Shown here: positions 27,072-36,211 of the stretch, piece after piece | Numbering within the stretch: the first letter of the stretch is position 1 | How the letters are laid out: each line of letters begins with the position of its first letter | DNA from: Bacteroidota bacterium | Lineage (GTDB): Bacteria; Bacteroidota; Bacteroidia; AKYH767-A; 2013-40CM-41-45 | DNA: 64,000 bases | NCBI GenBank assembly: GCA_026391945.1 | Contig: JAPLDA010000010.1 | Location: 28,582 to 92,581, forward strand | Direction of reading: 5' to 3' | Notes under the pieces: generated by a model | Told to the model about the DNA's origin: nothing | What the model saw: only the letters and a program-made list of their open reading frames with translations | Databases searched by the model: none | Made by a program: the position numbers and the translations under genes

Positions 27072-28235
27072 ATGCACGTAAACTGGCTCGATAAATATTT
27101 CAGGGGCGACCGCACCATCTGGATGATTGTATTTATCCTCTCGCTGTTTTCACTGATAGCGGTGTACAGTTCAACCGGTACGCTTGCTTACAAGTATAAG
27201 AGCGGCAATACGGAATACTATCTTGTGAAACATCTGCTCATCCTGGTGTTTGGCATCGGGCTGATGTATGCCGCACACCTCGTGAAGTACACCTACTACT
27301 CGCGCATTTCACAGATTGCATTTTATCTTGCCATCCCGTTGCTCGCTCTTACGCTGGCCATGGGAACCAACCTCAACGAAGCAAGCCGCTGGCTGACCTT
27401 GCCGGGAATCAATCTTTCGTTCCAGACTTCCGATCTCGCCAAACTTGCTTTGATCATCTATGTTGCGCGCATGCTGTCGAAGAAGCAGGAGAACATCAAG
27501 GATTTTAAAACGGCATTTGTTCCGATCATGTTACCCGTCCTGATCATTTGCGGTTTGATTCTCCCTGCAAACTTTTCTACTGCAGCCGTTTTATTCGCCA
27601 CCTCTTGTTTCCTGATGTTCATCGGGAGAATCAACATGAAGTACATCGTCATGCTGGGTGTGATCGGCGCTTTCTGTGTTTCGTTGTTTGTCGGGATCGC
27701 TTTGCTCACGAAGAGTTCCGGCAGGGTAGGAACCTGGAAAGCCCGCATCGAAAATTTCGTGAAAGGTGATGACCAGGGAAATTACCAGACGCAGCAGGCG
27801 AAAATTGCCATCGCCACAGGTGGCCTCATCGGTAAATTCCCGGGACACAGCACGCAGAAAAATTTTCTGCCGCATCCCTATTCTGATTTCATTTATGCAA
27901 TTATTATAGAAGAAGAAGGCTCACTCGGAGGAGTGTTCATCATTTTCCTGTACGTGTTGCTGTTCTTCCGTGTCATCCGGTTCATCAATCACAGCCCGAT
28001 GGCATTCGGAACGTTGCTGGCCGTAGGATGCACGTTCAGCCTGGTATTCCAGGCGATGATCAACATGGCCGTTGCGGTGAATTTGTTTCCTGTTACCGGT
28101 CAGCCGCTGCCGATGCTGAGCATGGGAGGAACTTCCATCTGGTTTACGAGCATTGCCATCGGAATCGTACTGAGCGTGAGCAGGCAGGTCGAAAAAGAAA
28201 AGAAAGAAGGAGGAGCAGAACTTGCAACGACGTAG
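27072..28235 (+). CDS. ftsW: FtsW, SEDS-family septal peptidoglycan polymerase
   Basis: 387 residues, about ten membrane helices. SEDS signatures include LALGTNLNEASRWL-like text (TLAMGTNLNEASRWLTLPG), FIYAIIIEEEGSLGG with the conserved acidic residues, and the C-terminal NLFPVTGQPLPMLSMGGTS. FtsW polymerises lipid II at the septum with FtsI. Its 3' end overlaps murG by 14 bp. Confidence 0.95.
   Translation: MHVNWLDKYFRGDRTIWMIVFILSLFSLIAVYSSTGTLAYKYKSGNTEYYLVKHLLILVFGIGLMYAAHLVKYTYYSRISQIAFYLAIPLLALTLAMGTNLNEASRWLTLPGINLSFQTSDLAKLALIIYVARMLSKKQENIKDFKTAFVPIMLPVLIICGLILPANFSTAAVLFATSCFLMFIGRINMKYIVMLGVIGAFCVSLFVGIALLTKSSGRVGTWKARIENFVKGDDQGNYQTQQAKIAIATGGLIGKFPGHSTQKNFLPHPYSDFIYAIIIEEEGSLGGVFIIFLYVLLFFRVIRFINHSPMAFGTLLAVGCTFSLVFQAMINMAVAVNLFPVTGQPLPMLSMGGTSIWFTSIAIGIVLSVSRQVEKEKKEGGAELATT
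28207..28213 (+). promoter_or_regulatory. Strong Shine-Dalgarno ahead of the TTG start of murG
   Basis: AAGGAGG ends 8 bases before TTG at 28222. Shine-Dalgarno sequences are generally weak in Bacteroidota, so this match supports the non-ATG start of murG inside the end of ftsW. Confidence 0.7.
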
Positions 28236-29337
28236 AATAAAAGTAATCATCAGTGGTGGCGGCACCGGCGGACATATTTTTCCGGCTCTTGCCATCGCAC
28301 ATGCATTGAAGAAAGAAAACAGTGAAAATGAAATCCTGTTTGTTGGAGCGAATGGAAGAATGGAAATGGAAAAAATTCCTGCTGCAGGATTTAAAATAGA
28401 AGGGTTGAACATCAGCGGCATTCAAAGAAAATTCAGCTGGTCGAACCTGTTGGTACCGTTTAAAGTCATTTCAAGTGTGATCAAAGCAAAAAAAATAATC
28501 AGGCAGTTTCATCCGGATGCAGCCGTGGGCGTGGGCGGGTATGCCAGCGCACCGCTGCTGTACGCAGCCACGTCGATGAAAATTCCGTCGCTGATCCAGG
28601 AACAGAATTCGTATGCCGGGATCACCAATAAAATTCTTTCGAAGAGAGTACAGAAAATTTGCGTGGCATACGAAGGCATGGAGCGTTATTTTCCTTCTGA
28701 AAAAATCACCATCACTGGCAATCCTGTTCGCAGCGATATCCTGAATATAGAAAATAAGAAAGAAGAAGCGCTGAAGTTTTTTGGTTTGTCTGCCGGAAGA
28801 AAAACCATCCTCGTGATTGGCGGAAGCCTTGGCGCGCGAACCATCAATGAAAGCATGGCTTCCGGGATCAGTTCATTCCGTGAAAGGAATATCCAGTTGA
28901 TCTGGCAAACCGGCAAAATGTTTTTCAGCAAAGCGCAGGTGTTCATGGAAGATAAAAGTGAACCCGGCATCCGCATCGTTGATTTTATTCAGCGGATGGA
29001 TTTGGCGTATGCTGCTGCCGACATCGTTATTTCCCGTGCCGGTGCGAGTTCTGTTTCTGAGCTGTCGCTGGTATCGAAGCCGGCAATCCTGGTTCCTTCA
29101 CCCAATGTGGCGGAAGATCATCAAACGAAAAATGCCATGGCACTGGTGAACCGGAATGCGGCGATACTGATCCATGATGAGGAAGCAAAAGAAAAACTGG
29201 TGAAGGCAGCCATGGAACTCCTTGGTGATGAAAAAAAACAGGAAGAACTGAAAAAAAATATCGGGCAGATGTCGCGGAAAAATGCCGCGGAAAAAATTGT
29301 CGCGGAAATTTATTCGATGATCAACATCACAAAATAA
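28222..29337 (+). CDS. murG: UDP-GlcNAc:lipid I N-acetylglucosaminyltransferase
   Basis: 371 residues, GT-B glycosyltransferase forming lipid II on the inner membrane face. VIISGGGTGGHIFPALAIA is the N-terminal G loop, GVGGYASAP and LIQEQNSYAGITN follow, and the C-terminal domain has SRAGASSVSEL and ILVPSPNVAEDHQ. The G loop lies eleven residues from the start and no ATG precedes it in frame, so translation must begin at the TTG at 28222, supported by an AAGGAGG site. Overlaps ftsW by 14 bp. Confidence 0.95.
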   Translation: MQRRRIKVIISGGGTGGHIFPALAIAHALKKENSENEILFVGANGRMEMEKIPAAGFKIEGLNISGIQRKFSWSNLLVPFKVISSVIKAKKIIRQFHPDAAVGVGGYASAPLLYAATSMKIPSLIQEQNSYAGITNKILSKRVQKICVAYEGMERYFPSEKITITGNPVRSDILNIENKKEEALKFFGLSAGRKTILVIGGSLGARTINESMASGISSFRERNIQLIWQTGKMFFSKAQVFMEDKSEPGIRIVDFIQRMDLAYAAADIVISRAGASSVSELSLVSKPAILVPSPNVAEDHQTKNAMALVNRNAAILIHDEEAKEKLVKAAMELLGDEKKQEELKKNIGQMSRKNAAEKIVAEIYSMINITK

Positions 29338-29366
29338 AAACAGAAACGATTTTGAACCCAGCTGAA

Positions 29367-30776
29367 ATGAACGGATTGTATTTTGAAGACATCGAACATG
29401 TTTATTTCATCGGCATTGGCGGCATCGGCATGTCGGCACTGGCGAGGTATTTCAAAGCGCAGGGAAAATCTGTTTCCGGCTATGACAAGACATCCACCGA
29501 GCTTACGAATGAACTGATTGATGAAGGCATGGAAGTTCATTTTACCGATGACATCCACCGCGTTTCTGCTTCTGTGAGGAATGCACTGTTTGCCGTTCAC
29601 AACACCCTGGTTGTTTTCACTCCCGCCATACCCAAGGATCACCAGGAACTGAATTATTTCATCGACAACAACTTCATGGTGAAGAAACGTTCGGAGGTAC
29701 TCGGGCTGATCACCGAAGGCTCGTTCACCATTGCTGTTGCGGGAACTCACGGGAAAACCACCACGTCGTCCATGATTGCTCACATCCTCCGGTCGGCAGG
29801 TGTAAACAGCACCGCTTTTCTCGGAGGCATTTCCAAAAATTATCACTCGAATCTCATCGTCAGCAAAGACGATTCAAAGAAAAATATTTTCGTGGTGGAA
29901 GCCGATGAGTACGACCGCTCTTTCCTCACCCTGCATCCGGATATCGCCGTGATCACTTCCATGGATGCAGATCATCTCGATGTTTACGGCGACAAAAAAT
30001 TTCTCGAAGATTCGTACCGGTTGTTTGCCCGGCAACTGAAACCGGGAGGGAAGCTGATTTATAAAAAAGATCTTCCGCTGGGAGACCTGGACCTGCCGCA
30101 TGCGGAATATTCTCTCACCGGGAACGGCGACTATTCAGCATCAGGCATTCGCATTGACCGGCACCGTTATCATTTCAACTGGAACAACAGCAGTTCCTCC
30201 ATTCCTGATCTTTCTTCTGAAATGCCCGGTTTGCATAACGTGGAAAATGCTGTAGCAGCTATTGCAGCGGCGAAGCAACTGGGGATCAGTTCAGAAAAAA
30301 TTTCGGAAGCCATTCATTCCTACAAAGGAGTGAAACGGAGATTCGATTACCAGTTTCAGAATGAACAGGTGGTTTATATTGATGATTATGCCCATCACCC
30401 GGAAGAACTCCGTGCCTGCATTTCATCCGTGCGCGAGTTGTACCCGGGCAAAAAAATCACCGGCATTTTTCAGCCACACCTGTATTCACGGACGCGTGAC
30501 TTCGCTGTAGGATTTGCAAAAAGTCTTTCGCTGCTGGATGCATTGATCCTGTTGGACATTTATCCCGCGCGTGAATTGCCGATCGAAGGAGTTACTTCCC
30601 AGATGATTTTTGAAAAAATTTCCATCCCGGATAAAATCATTTGCTCCAAAGAGGAAGTCCTCGATGAATTGAAAAAAAGAAACCCGGATGTATTGCTGAC
30701 GCTCGGTGCCGGTGATATCGACCAGCTCGTGTCACCCGTCAGGCATTACCTCGAAAAAAAATATGCAGATGTTTAA
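29367..30776 (+). CDS. murC: UDP-MurNAc:L-alanine ligase
   Basis: 469 residues from the ATG at 29367; the ORF track begins five codons earlier at a TTG. Starts with HVYFIGIGGIGMSALARY, then ATP loop AGTHGKTTTSSM and the C-terminal DDYAHHPEEL and FQPHLYSRT motifs, all MurC hallmarks. It adds the first amino acid of the stem peptide. Its 3' end overlaps ftsQ by 14 bp. Confidence 0.95.
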   Translation: MNGLYFEDIEHVYFIGIGGIGMSALARYFKAQGKSVSGYDKTSTELTNELIDEGMEVHFTDDIHRVSASVRNALFAVHNTLVVFTPAIPKDHQELNYFIDNNFMVKKRSEVLGLITEGSFTIAVAGTHGKTTTSSMIAHILRSAGVNSTAFLGGISKNYHSNLIVSKDDSKKNIFVVEADEYDRSFLTLHPDIAVITSMDADHLDVYGDKKFLEDSYRLFARQLKPGGKLIYKKDLPLGDLDLPHAEYSLTGNGDYSASGIRIDRHRYHFNWNNSSSSIPDLSSEMPGLHNVENAVAAIAAAKQLGISSEKISEAIHSYKGVKRRFDYQFQNEQVVYIDDYAHHPEELRACISSVRELYPGKKITGIFQPHLYSRTRDFAVGFAKSLSLLDALILLDIYPARELPIEGVTSQMIFEKISIPDKIICSKEEVLDELKKRNPDVLLTLGAGDIDQLVSPVRHYLEKKYADV

Positions 30777-31626
30777 ACAGCTGAAAAAAATAAACTGGAA
30801 TAAAATTTTCCGCATCACCATGTGGAGCCTGGTCGTCGCAGGTTTTTTTGTCACGGTTGGATTCACTGAAAAGAAGCAGGCGGAAATGGTATGCTCGGAA
30901 GTGAATATACACATCAACAATTCGTACGGGCATGCATTTGTTGAGAAGAGTGATGTGCTTCAAACGATCAGCGATCAGTTCGGTATTCTCGAAGGAAAAA
31001 CTTTGCATTCTATTAACATTTCTTTGTTGGAAAATATCATCAATAACAATCCTTTCGTTTCGCATGCCGAAGTATTTTCAACGATTGATGGAAAGCTCGA
31101 GATTGAAGTAATTCCGCGCAACCCGATTGTGCGGATCATCAATTACTTCAACGAGAGTTTTTATATTGATGACCAGGGAGTTTATATGCCGCTGTCAGAA
31201 AAATATTCAGCGTCCGTGCCTGTTGCCAGTGGTTTTATTTATGACAGGGAGGCCGGAGGAAAAGTAAGGGTGATGAAACAGGGAGAAAGCGGCGACACCT
31301 CGTTTCACCCGTTGACGATTGAAAGGGTTTTTATGATTGCAGATTACGTGAGGAGTCATGAATTCTGGAATGCACAGGCCGAACAGGTGTTTGTGAGCAG
31401 CGACGGTGATATCGAAATGATACCAAGAGTGGGGAATCATACCATTGTTTTGGGAACTCCTGCCATCGGCCAGGGAGGCGAAAAGGAGCTGGATGAAAAA
31501 TTCGACAAGCTTTTCCTCTTTTACAAAGAAGGGCTTGGTAAACAGGGATGGGATAAATACAGCATCATCAATTTAAAATTTAAGGACCAGGTAGTCTGCA
31601 CCAAAAAAATAGCAAATGGAAAATAA
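30763..31626 (+). CDS. ftsQ: FtsQ/DivIB-like division protein
   Basis: About 287 residues; ATGs at 30763 and 30769 are both in frame and inside the murC end, while the ORF track start at 30706 is too far upstream. One membrane segment (ITMWSLVVAGFFVTVGF), then a POTRA-like region (VNIHINNSYGHAFVEKSDVLQTI, NPFVSHAEVFSTIDGKLEIEVIPRNPIVRI) and a beta domain ending INLKFKDQVVC. It links FtsL-like and FtsWI to the divisome in the periplasm. The call depends on topology, POTRA pattern and position. Confidence 0.88.
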   Translation: MQMFKQLKKINWNKIFRITMWSLVVAGFFVTVGFTEKKQAEMVCSEVNIHINNSYGHAFVEKSDVLQTISDQFGILEGKTLHSINISLLENIINNNPFVSHAEVFSTIDGKLEIEVIPRNPIVRIINYFNESFYIDDQGVYMPLSEKYSASVPVASGFIYDREAGGKVRVMKQGESGDTSFHPLTIERVFMIADYVRSHEFWNAQAEQVFVSSDGDIEMIPRVGNHTIVLGTPAIGQGGEKELDEKFDKLFLFYKEGLGKQGWDKYSIINLKFKDQVVCTKKIANGK

Positions 31627-32968
31627 GGATCATGTTAACGGGCTTGAAACAGGCGCCACAAAAAAAAGAACAACCAATATGGATATTGTTGTCGGGCTTG
31701 ACATCGGCACCACCAAAATTGCAACCATTGTAGGACGTAAAAATGAATTCGGGAAAATTGAAATTCTCGGGTATGGGAAAACCGTTTCCGAAGGTGTTAC
31801 CCGCGGCGTGGTGAGCAACATCGCACTCACGATTGATTCTATCAAGCGTTCGGTGGAGGAGGCTTCCGTGAAATCAGATGTGAACATCCACAACGTGTAT
31901 GTCGGCATCGCCGGTCAGCACATCAGGAGTCTTCAGACACGCGGCATGCGCACCCGCAAAACCAACAACGATGAAATCAGTCAGTCCGACATTGATTCAA
32001 TCGTGGAGGATATGTTCAAGGTGGCCATTCTTCCCGGTGAGGAAATCATTCATGTGATCCCGCAGGAATACATCGTCGACAACGAAGCGGGCATCAAGAA
32101 CCCGATTGGTATGTCGGGCATGCGCCTCGAAGCGAATTGCCACATCATCACCGGCCAGGTGACGGCTGCAAAAAATATTTACAAATGTGTGGAACGCGCC
32201 GGGCTGGTTACGGAAGGACTTTTCCTGGAGCCGCTTGCCAGTTCCGAAGCAGTACTCACTGAAGAAGAAAAAGAAGCCGGTGTTGCGTTGGTGGATATCG
32301 GCGGCGGAACCACCGACATTGCCATTTTCCAGGATGGTGTGATCCGTCATACCGCCGTGATTCCATTCGGCGGAAATGTGATCACCGAAGACATCAAAGA
32401 AGGCTGTACCATTCTTCGCAGGCAGGCTGAATTGTTAAAGATCAGGTTCGGATCCGCACTGGTGAGTGAAAACCAGGAGAGCGAAATCATTTCCATCCCC
32501 GGGCTGAAAGGCCATGACCCGAAAGAAATTTCCGCGCGCAATCTGGCCAACATCATCCAGGCGAGAATGGAAGAGATCGTGGAACAGGTGTACTATGAAA
32601 TAAAAAATTCAGGGTTTGAAAAAAAGCTGATTGCAGGAATCGTCATCACCGGCGGCGGGGCACAACTCAAGCACATTGTTCAGCTAGTCGAATTCATCAC
32701 CGGCATGGACGCACGCGTGGGCTACCCGAACGAGCACCTCGCTGCAGGCAATGATGAATTGAAAAGCCCGATGTACGCTACGGGTGTCGGCCTCGTGATC
32801 AAAGGATTCAACGAACTGGCAAAGCAAAAGAAAGAGGTCAGGGAAATCATGGAAGAGAAAGGAATAGAACGCGGGAAAACCATCCAGGAACCCATGGTGA
32901 CCAATGTAAGCTTCTTCGAAAAAATTAAAAAATGGTTTGGCGAAGAAGGTGACAGTAAATTTGATTAG
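31616..32968 (+). CDS. ftsA: Cell division protein FtsA
   Basis: 450 residues, actin-like ATPase anchoring FtsZ to the membrane. Phosphate-1 loop VVGLDIGTTKIATIVG, 1C domain text around VYVGIAGQHIRS, phosphate-2 VDIGGGTTDIAIF, adenosine motif VITGGGAQLKH. The C-terminus has a Phe/Trp amphipathic helix (FFEKIKKWFGEE) that can dip into the membrane. The start overlaps the ftsQ end; the ATG at 31679, just before the first loop, is an alternative. Confidence 0.95.
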   Translation: MENKDHVNGLETGATKKRTTNMDIVVGLDIGTTKIATIVGRKNEFGKIEILGYGKTVSEGVTRGVVSNIALTIDSIKRSVEEASVKSDVNIHNVYVGIAGQHIRSLQTRGMRTRKTNNDEISQSDIDSIVEDMFKVAILPGEEIIHVIPQEYIVDNEAGIKNPIGMSGMRLEANCHIITGQVTAAKNIYKCVERAGLVTEGLFLEPLASSEAVLTEEEKEAGVALVDIGGGTTDIAIFQDGVIRHTAVIPFGGNVITEDIKEGCTILRRQAELLKIRFGSALVSENQESEIISIPGLKGHDPKEISARNLANIIQARMEEIVEQVYYEIKNSGFEKKLIAGIVITGGGAQLKHIVQLVEFITGMDARVGYPNEHLAAGNDELKSPMYATGVGLVIKGFNELAKQKKEVREIMEEKGIERGKTIQEPMVTNVSFFEKIKKWFGEEGDSKFD

Positions 32969-33013
32969 CGAAACAACAGAAACAACATATAACAAAACTC
33001 AACAACTTTTATC

Positions 33014-34546
33014 ATGGAATTTGAACTTCTGAAAGACAAAGCATCGATCATCAAAGTAATTGGTGTAGGCGGCGGTGGCAGCAATGCTGTCAACCACATG
33101 TTCCGGCAGGGAATCAAAGGTGTCGACTTCATCGTCTGCAACACCGATGCACAGGCGCTGGAGATATCACCGGTTCCGACAAAAATCCAGCTCGGCATGA
33201 GCCTCACGGAAGGCCGCGGTGCAGGCTCCATTCCGGAGATCGGGAAAAATGCCGCCATCGAAAACATCGATGAGATCAGGAAACTGCTGGCGGATACCAA
33301 AATGGTTTTCATCACCGCCGGCATGGGAGGCGGAACGGGAACAGGCGCTGCGCCGATCATTGCACAGACCGCTAAAGAGATGGGAATCCTCACCGTGGGC
33401 ATCATCACCATCCCGTTTGCATTTGAAGGAAAGAAAAGAAAACACCAGGCCGACGAAGGGATCGAGCAGCTGAAGAACAATGTGGACACCATCCTCATCA
33501 TCTGCAACGACAAACTCCGCGAGATGTACGGCAACCTGAAACTCTCCGAAGCGTTCGGTCATGCCGATGATATTCTCACCATTGCCGCGAAAGGCATTGC
33601 TGAGATCATCACCGTTACCGGTTACATCAACGTGGATTTTGAAGACGTGAAAACAGCTGTGTCCGACAGCGGTGTGGCCATCATGGGATCAGCCATTGCA
33701 GAAGGTGAAAACAGGGCGATCAAAGCGGTTGAACTGGCACTTGCTTCGCCGCTGCTCAACGACAACAACATCAACGGCGCGCGTTACATCCTGATGAACG
33801 TAGCTTCAGGAAGCAAAGAAGTGACCATGGATGAAATCGGTTCCATCACCGATTACATCCAGGATGAAGCCGGGTTAACCGCCGACATCATCTGGGGAAA
33901 TTGCGTGGATGAAACGCTCGGTGAAAAAGTAAGCGTGACCATCATCGCCACCGGTTTCAAAACACGCGAAGAACTCGGGAAAGAAGAAAGCCGTGTGAAG
34001 AAAAAAGTAACGGATCTGTATGCTCCGGTAAAAGAAGAGCCTGCAGCTGTGAAAAAAAATACGGAGAATGACCGCGCGATAACGGAACCGGTGATCAAAA
34101 GAGAAGAGGAAATGGCCGTTAAACCGGAACCGTCTCTGTCTGCAGAGCCTGCGAAAGAAATCACGTTTGAATTTAACCTCGGTGGCAAACCCGGCAATGA
34201 AAACATTTCTGTGACTCCCGTAGTCGAAGAAAAACAGGTGATGAAACAGGAAGCAACCGTTCCGCAAACGGAAGAACAAAAAAGCGGCGATGGTTCCACG
34301 GAAGAACAACTGAGGAAATCGCGCGAGCGCATCATGAAACTCAAAGAGCTGAGTTACCGCATCGGCAACGCCAACAACCTGGCCGATATGGAAAAAGAAC
34401 CTGCATACAAAAGAAGGAATGTCAAACTCGATTCCGTTCCGCATTCCAGCGAATCCAATATATCACGTTATACACTGACGAATGAAGAAGAGAAGAAAAC
34501 GGAAATCAGGCCGAACAATTCTTTTCTCCACGACAATGTCGACTGA
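33014..34546 (+). CDS. ftsZ: Cell division protein FtsZ
   Basis: 510 residues, tubulin-like GTPase forming the division ring. Shows VGGGGSNAVNHM, the tubulin signature GMGGGTGTGAAP, and the synergy-loop region with NVDFEDVKTAV. The core ends near residue 320 and is followed by a long acidic linker of about 150 residues and a C-terminal peptide ending FLHDNVD, which I regard as the Bacteroidota version of the FtsA-binding tail. The dcw operon ends after it at a strong terminator. Confidence 0.97.
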   Translation: MEFELLKDKASIIKVIGVGGGGSNAVNHMFRQGIKGVDFIVCNTDAQALEISPVPTKIQLGMSLTEGRGAGSIPEIGKNAAIENIDEIRKLLADTKMVFITAGMGGGTGTGAAPIIAQTAKEMGILTVGIITIPFAFEGKKRKHQADEGIEQLKNNVDTILIICNDKLREMYGNLKLSEAFGHADDILTIAAKGIAEIITVTGYINVDFEDVKTAVSDSGVAIMGSAIAEGENRAIKAVELALASPLLNDNNINGARYILMNVASGSKEVTMDEIGSITDYIQDEAGLTADIIWGNCVDETLGEKVSVTIIATGFKTREELGKEESRVKKKVTDLYAPVKEEPAAVKKNTENDRAITEPVIKREEEMAVKPEPSLSAEPAKEITFEFNLGGKPGNENISVTPVVEEKQVMKQEATVPQTEEQKSGDGSTEEQLRKSRERIMKLKELSYRIGNANNLADMEKEPAYKRRNVKLDSVPHSSESNISRYTLTNEEEKKTEIRPNNSFLHDNVD

Positions 34547-34593
34547 GCCGCATACGATTTTTGTTTCATGTTGAGTTTTGCTTGTTTAAATTT

Positions 34594-34630
34594 GTCCCTT
34601 CCGCCTGTAGTGGAGGGGACATTTTTTTTT
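34594..34630 (+). terminator. Terminator of the dcw operon
   Basis: GTCCCTTCCGC pairs with the following GTGGAGGGGAC (two G-T pairs) around a short loop, with nine Ts directly after. It lies 47 bases after the ftsZ stop. Confidence 0.9.
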
Positions 34631-34779
34631 GACCAATGACTATTCAGGAAGGATCCGTTTTATTTTTTAACTTTAAACCAGTTATGTTCAGTGCCGTTGG
34701 TGACTAAACATCCAGACAGGTGCAATTGCCGAAGTATATTTAGTATGGCTGCTAATAATTGTTGACTAAATATTTGTTC

Positions 34780-35178
34780 ATGAAAAAAATTCTTGCCGTC
34801 ATCCTGCTCTCCTCTTTCTCATCATTGGCACAGATGCCAATGGCTGTAGTATTGGACAATTCCGGCAAAGCATATCCTTCGATAAGCCATCAGCCGGTAC
34901 CGGAATTAACTTTAGACGAGGTAAAAAACCTGACGTCGCTCTATGTCACTGTATATAAAGATACGATGACCATCGTTCGTTATGATGTCGGAGTACCGGA
35001 AACGGAAAAGTCTATGAAAATCTGCATCAACAATACAGCGAAATTTTCTGATCAGACCAGGCGGGAACTTTCCTACCTTAAGCCAGGGGATTATTTTATC
35101 TTTCAGAATATTATGGCAAAAATGAATGACAGCGAATACGTCACACCATCAATGCTGACCTACAAAATCCTAAAATAA
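34780..35178 (+). CDS. Small secreted protein resembling the GldM C-terminal domain
   Basis: 132 residues from the ATG at 34780; the track's TTG lies before the signal peptide MKKILAVILLSSFSSLAQ. The end, with QTRRELSYLKPGDYFIFQNIMAK, resembles the last beta domain of the gliding/type IX secretion protein GldM (pattern: lk.lkpGD.v.f.nI.A). No other GldM domain is present. I treat this as a fold-level resemblance only. It sits alone between the ftsZ terminator and a yqeY-like gene, 4 bp away. Confidence 0.6.
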   Translation: MKKILAVILLSSFSSLAQMPMAVVLDNSGKAYPSISHQPVPELTLDEVKNLTSLYVTVYKDTMTIVRYDVGVPETEKSMKICINNTAKFSDQTRRELSYLKPGDYFIFQNIMAKMNDSEYVTPSMLTYKILK

Positions 35179-35182
35179 GAAC

Positions 35183-35632
35183 ATGACACTCGAAGAAAAA
35201 ATCAATGCCGACCTGAAAACCGCCATGCTGGCAAAAGACGAAGCAACGGTGCGCAGCCTCCGTGCCGTGAAGTCGGCCATCCTGCTCGCCAAAACTTCCG
35301 GCAGCGAAACCATTTCACCGGAAGATGAAATCAAAATGCTTCAGAAATTAGTGAAGCAGCGGAAAGAATCGGTGGAGATTTACAATCAGCAAAATCGCGA
35401 CGACCTCGCCAAAACGGAACAGGAAGAAATAGCAGTGATCGAAAAATACCTTCCTAAACAAATGGGCGAAGAGGAAATCGCGGCCGAACTGAAAAAAATC
35501 ATCGAACAGGTGGGGGCGAAATCCCCGTCCGAAATGGGAAAAGTGATGGGCGCCGCGTCCAAATATTTCGCAGGAAAAGCGGACAACAAGGTTGTGTCTC
35601 AGTTAGTTAAACAATTACTGGGCAGAGGATAA
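35183..35632 (+). CDS. GatB/YqeY domain protein
   Basis: 149 residues. TLEEKINADLKTAMLAKDEATVRSLRAVKSAI and the later YLPKQMGEEEIAAEL and GKVMGAASKYFAGKAD match the YqeY family, a helical domain shared with the tail of the GatB amidotransferase subunit that contacts tRNA. The cellular role of stand-alone YqeY is not settled. The start lies 4 bp behind the secreted protein gene, suggesting co-transcription. Confidence 0.92.
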   Translation: MTLEEKINADLKTAMLAKDEATVRSLRAVKSAILLAKTSGSETISPEDEIKMLQKLVKQRKESVEIYNQQNRDDLAKTEQEEIAVIEKYLPKQMGEEEIAAELKKIIEQVGAKSPSEMGKVMGAASKYFAGKADNKVVSQLVKQLLGRG

Positions 35633-35645
35633 TTTTTGCAATTCC

Positions 35646-35676
35646 TTGTAAACCTGAAATTTAATTTTAATCTTTG
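35646..35676 (+). promoter_or_regulatory. Candidate promoter of the cold-shock gene
   Basis: TTG (35646-35648), 19 bases, TAATCTTTG (35668-35676), one base longer than TAnnTTTG. The transcript would carry a leader of about 100 bases before the csp ATG, a length typical of cold-shock mRNAs whose leader folding is temperature dependent. Confidence 0.4.
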
Positions 35677-35782
35677 GCACCAAATCGTCGTGATTTATGT
35701 GACCCGCAATCCGGAATATAATACTCACAAAGGCAGATGACAAGCGGGTTCCGTCTGACTTTTGTGAACAAATTAATACCTA

Positions 35783-35977
35783 ATGAAAACAGGAAAAGTA
35801 AAATTCTTTAATGAGTCGAAAGGTTTCGGCTTTATTATCGCTGACGACACCAACTCTGAAGTGTTCGTTCATCACAGTGGATTGGTTGACAAGATCCGCG
35901 AAAACGACGTTGTTGAGTTTGAAGTTACAGAAGGAAAAAAAGGTTTAAATGCCGTGAATGTGAAGAGGGTAAAGTAA
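35783..35977 (+). CDS. Cold-shock protein (CspA family)
   Basis: 64 residues, a single OB-fold cold-shock domain binding RNA and single-stranded DNA. RNP1 appears as SKGFGFI and RNP2 as VFVHHSG. Start MKTGKVKFFNESKGFGFI is standard. It has its own candidate promoter, a leader of around 100 bases and a perfect terminator hairpin, so it is a single-gene unit. Whether it is cold-induced cannot be read from the sequence. Confidence 0.95.
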   Translation: MKTGKVKFFNESKGFGFIIADDTNSEVFVHHSGLVDKIRENDVVEFEVTEGKKGLNAVNVKRVK

Positions 35978-35997
35978 CAAGACTTTCAGCAAAACTG

Positions 35998-36032
35998 AAA
36001 CGGGATCCGCATGCGGATCCCGTTTTTTTTTT
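35998..36032 (+). terminator. Terminator of the cold-shock gene
   Basis: CGGGATCCGC and GCGGATCCCG form a perfect hairpin around AT, followed by ten Ts, 20 bases after the csp stop. Confidence 0.95.
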
Positions 36033-36120
36033 CGCCTTCCGGAGGAATCTTTTTAGAATCAATGAACATTATTTTTCAAGTAGTCTTCAGCATGACCATC
36101 CTGTTTTCCATCAGTACATC

Positions 36121-36211
36121 CTACACACATCACAACCTACTCATTCAAAGACTTCAATACTTACGCACTCAAACACTTCAACACTCACGCTCTTACCCAC
36201 TCCCTCTCTCA
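36121..36211. repeat. G-poor low-complexity tract of degenerate ACTCAAACACTTC-like units
   Basis: About 90 bases with only a handful of Gs, made of variations on CACTCAAACACTTCAACACTCACGC. It touches the 3' end of the doxX gene. The ORF 36011-36247 over it has no protein-like pattern. Confidence 0.6.
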
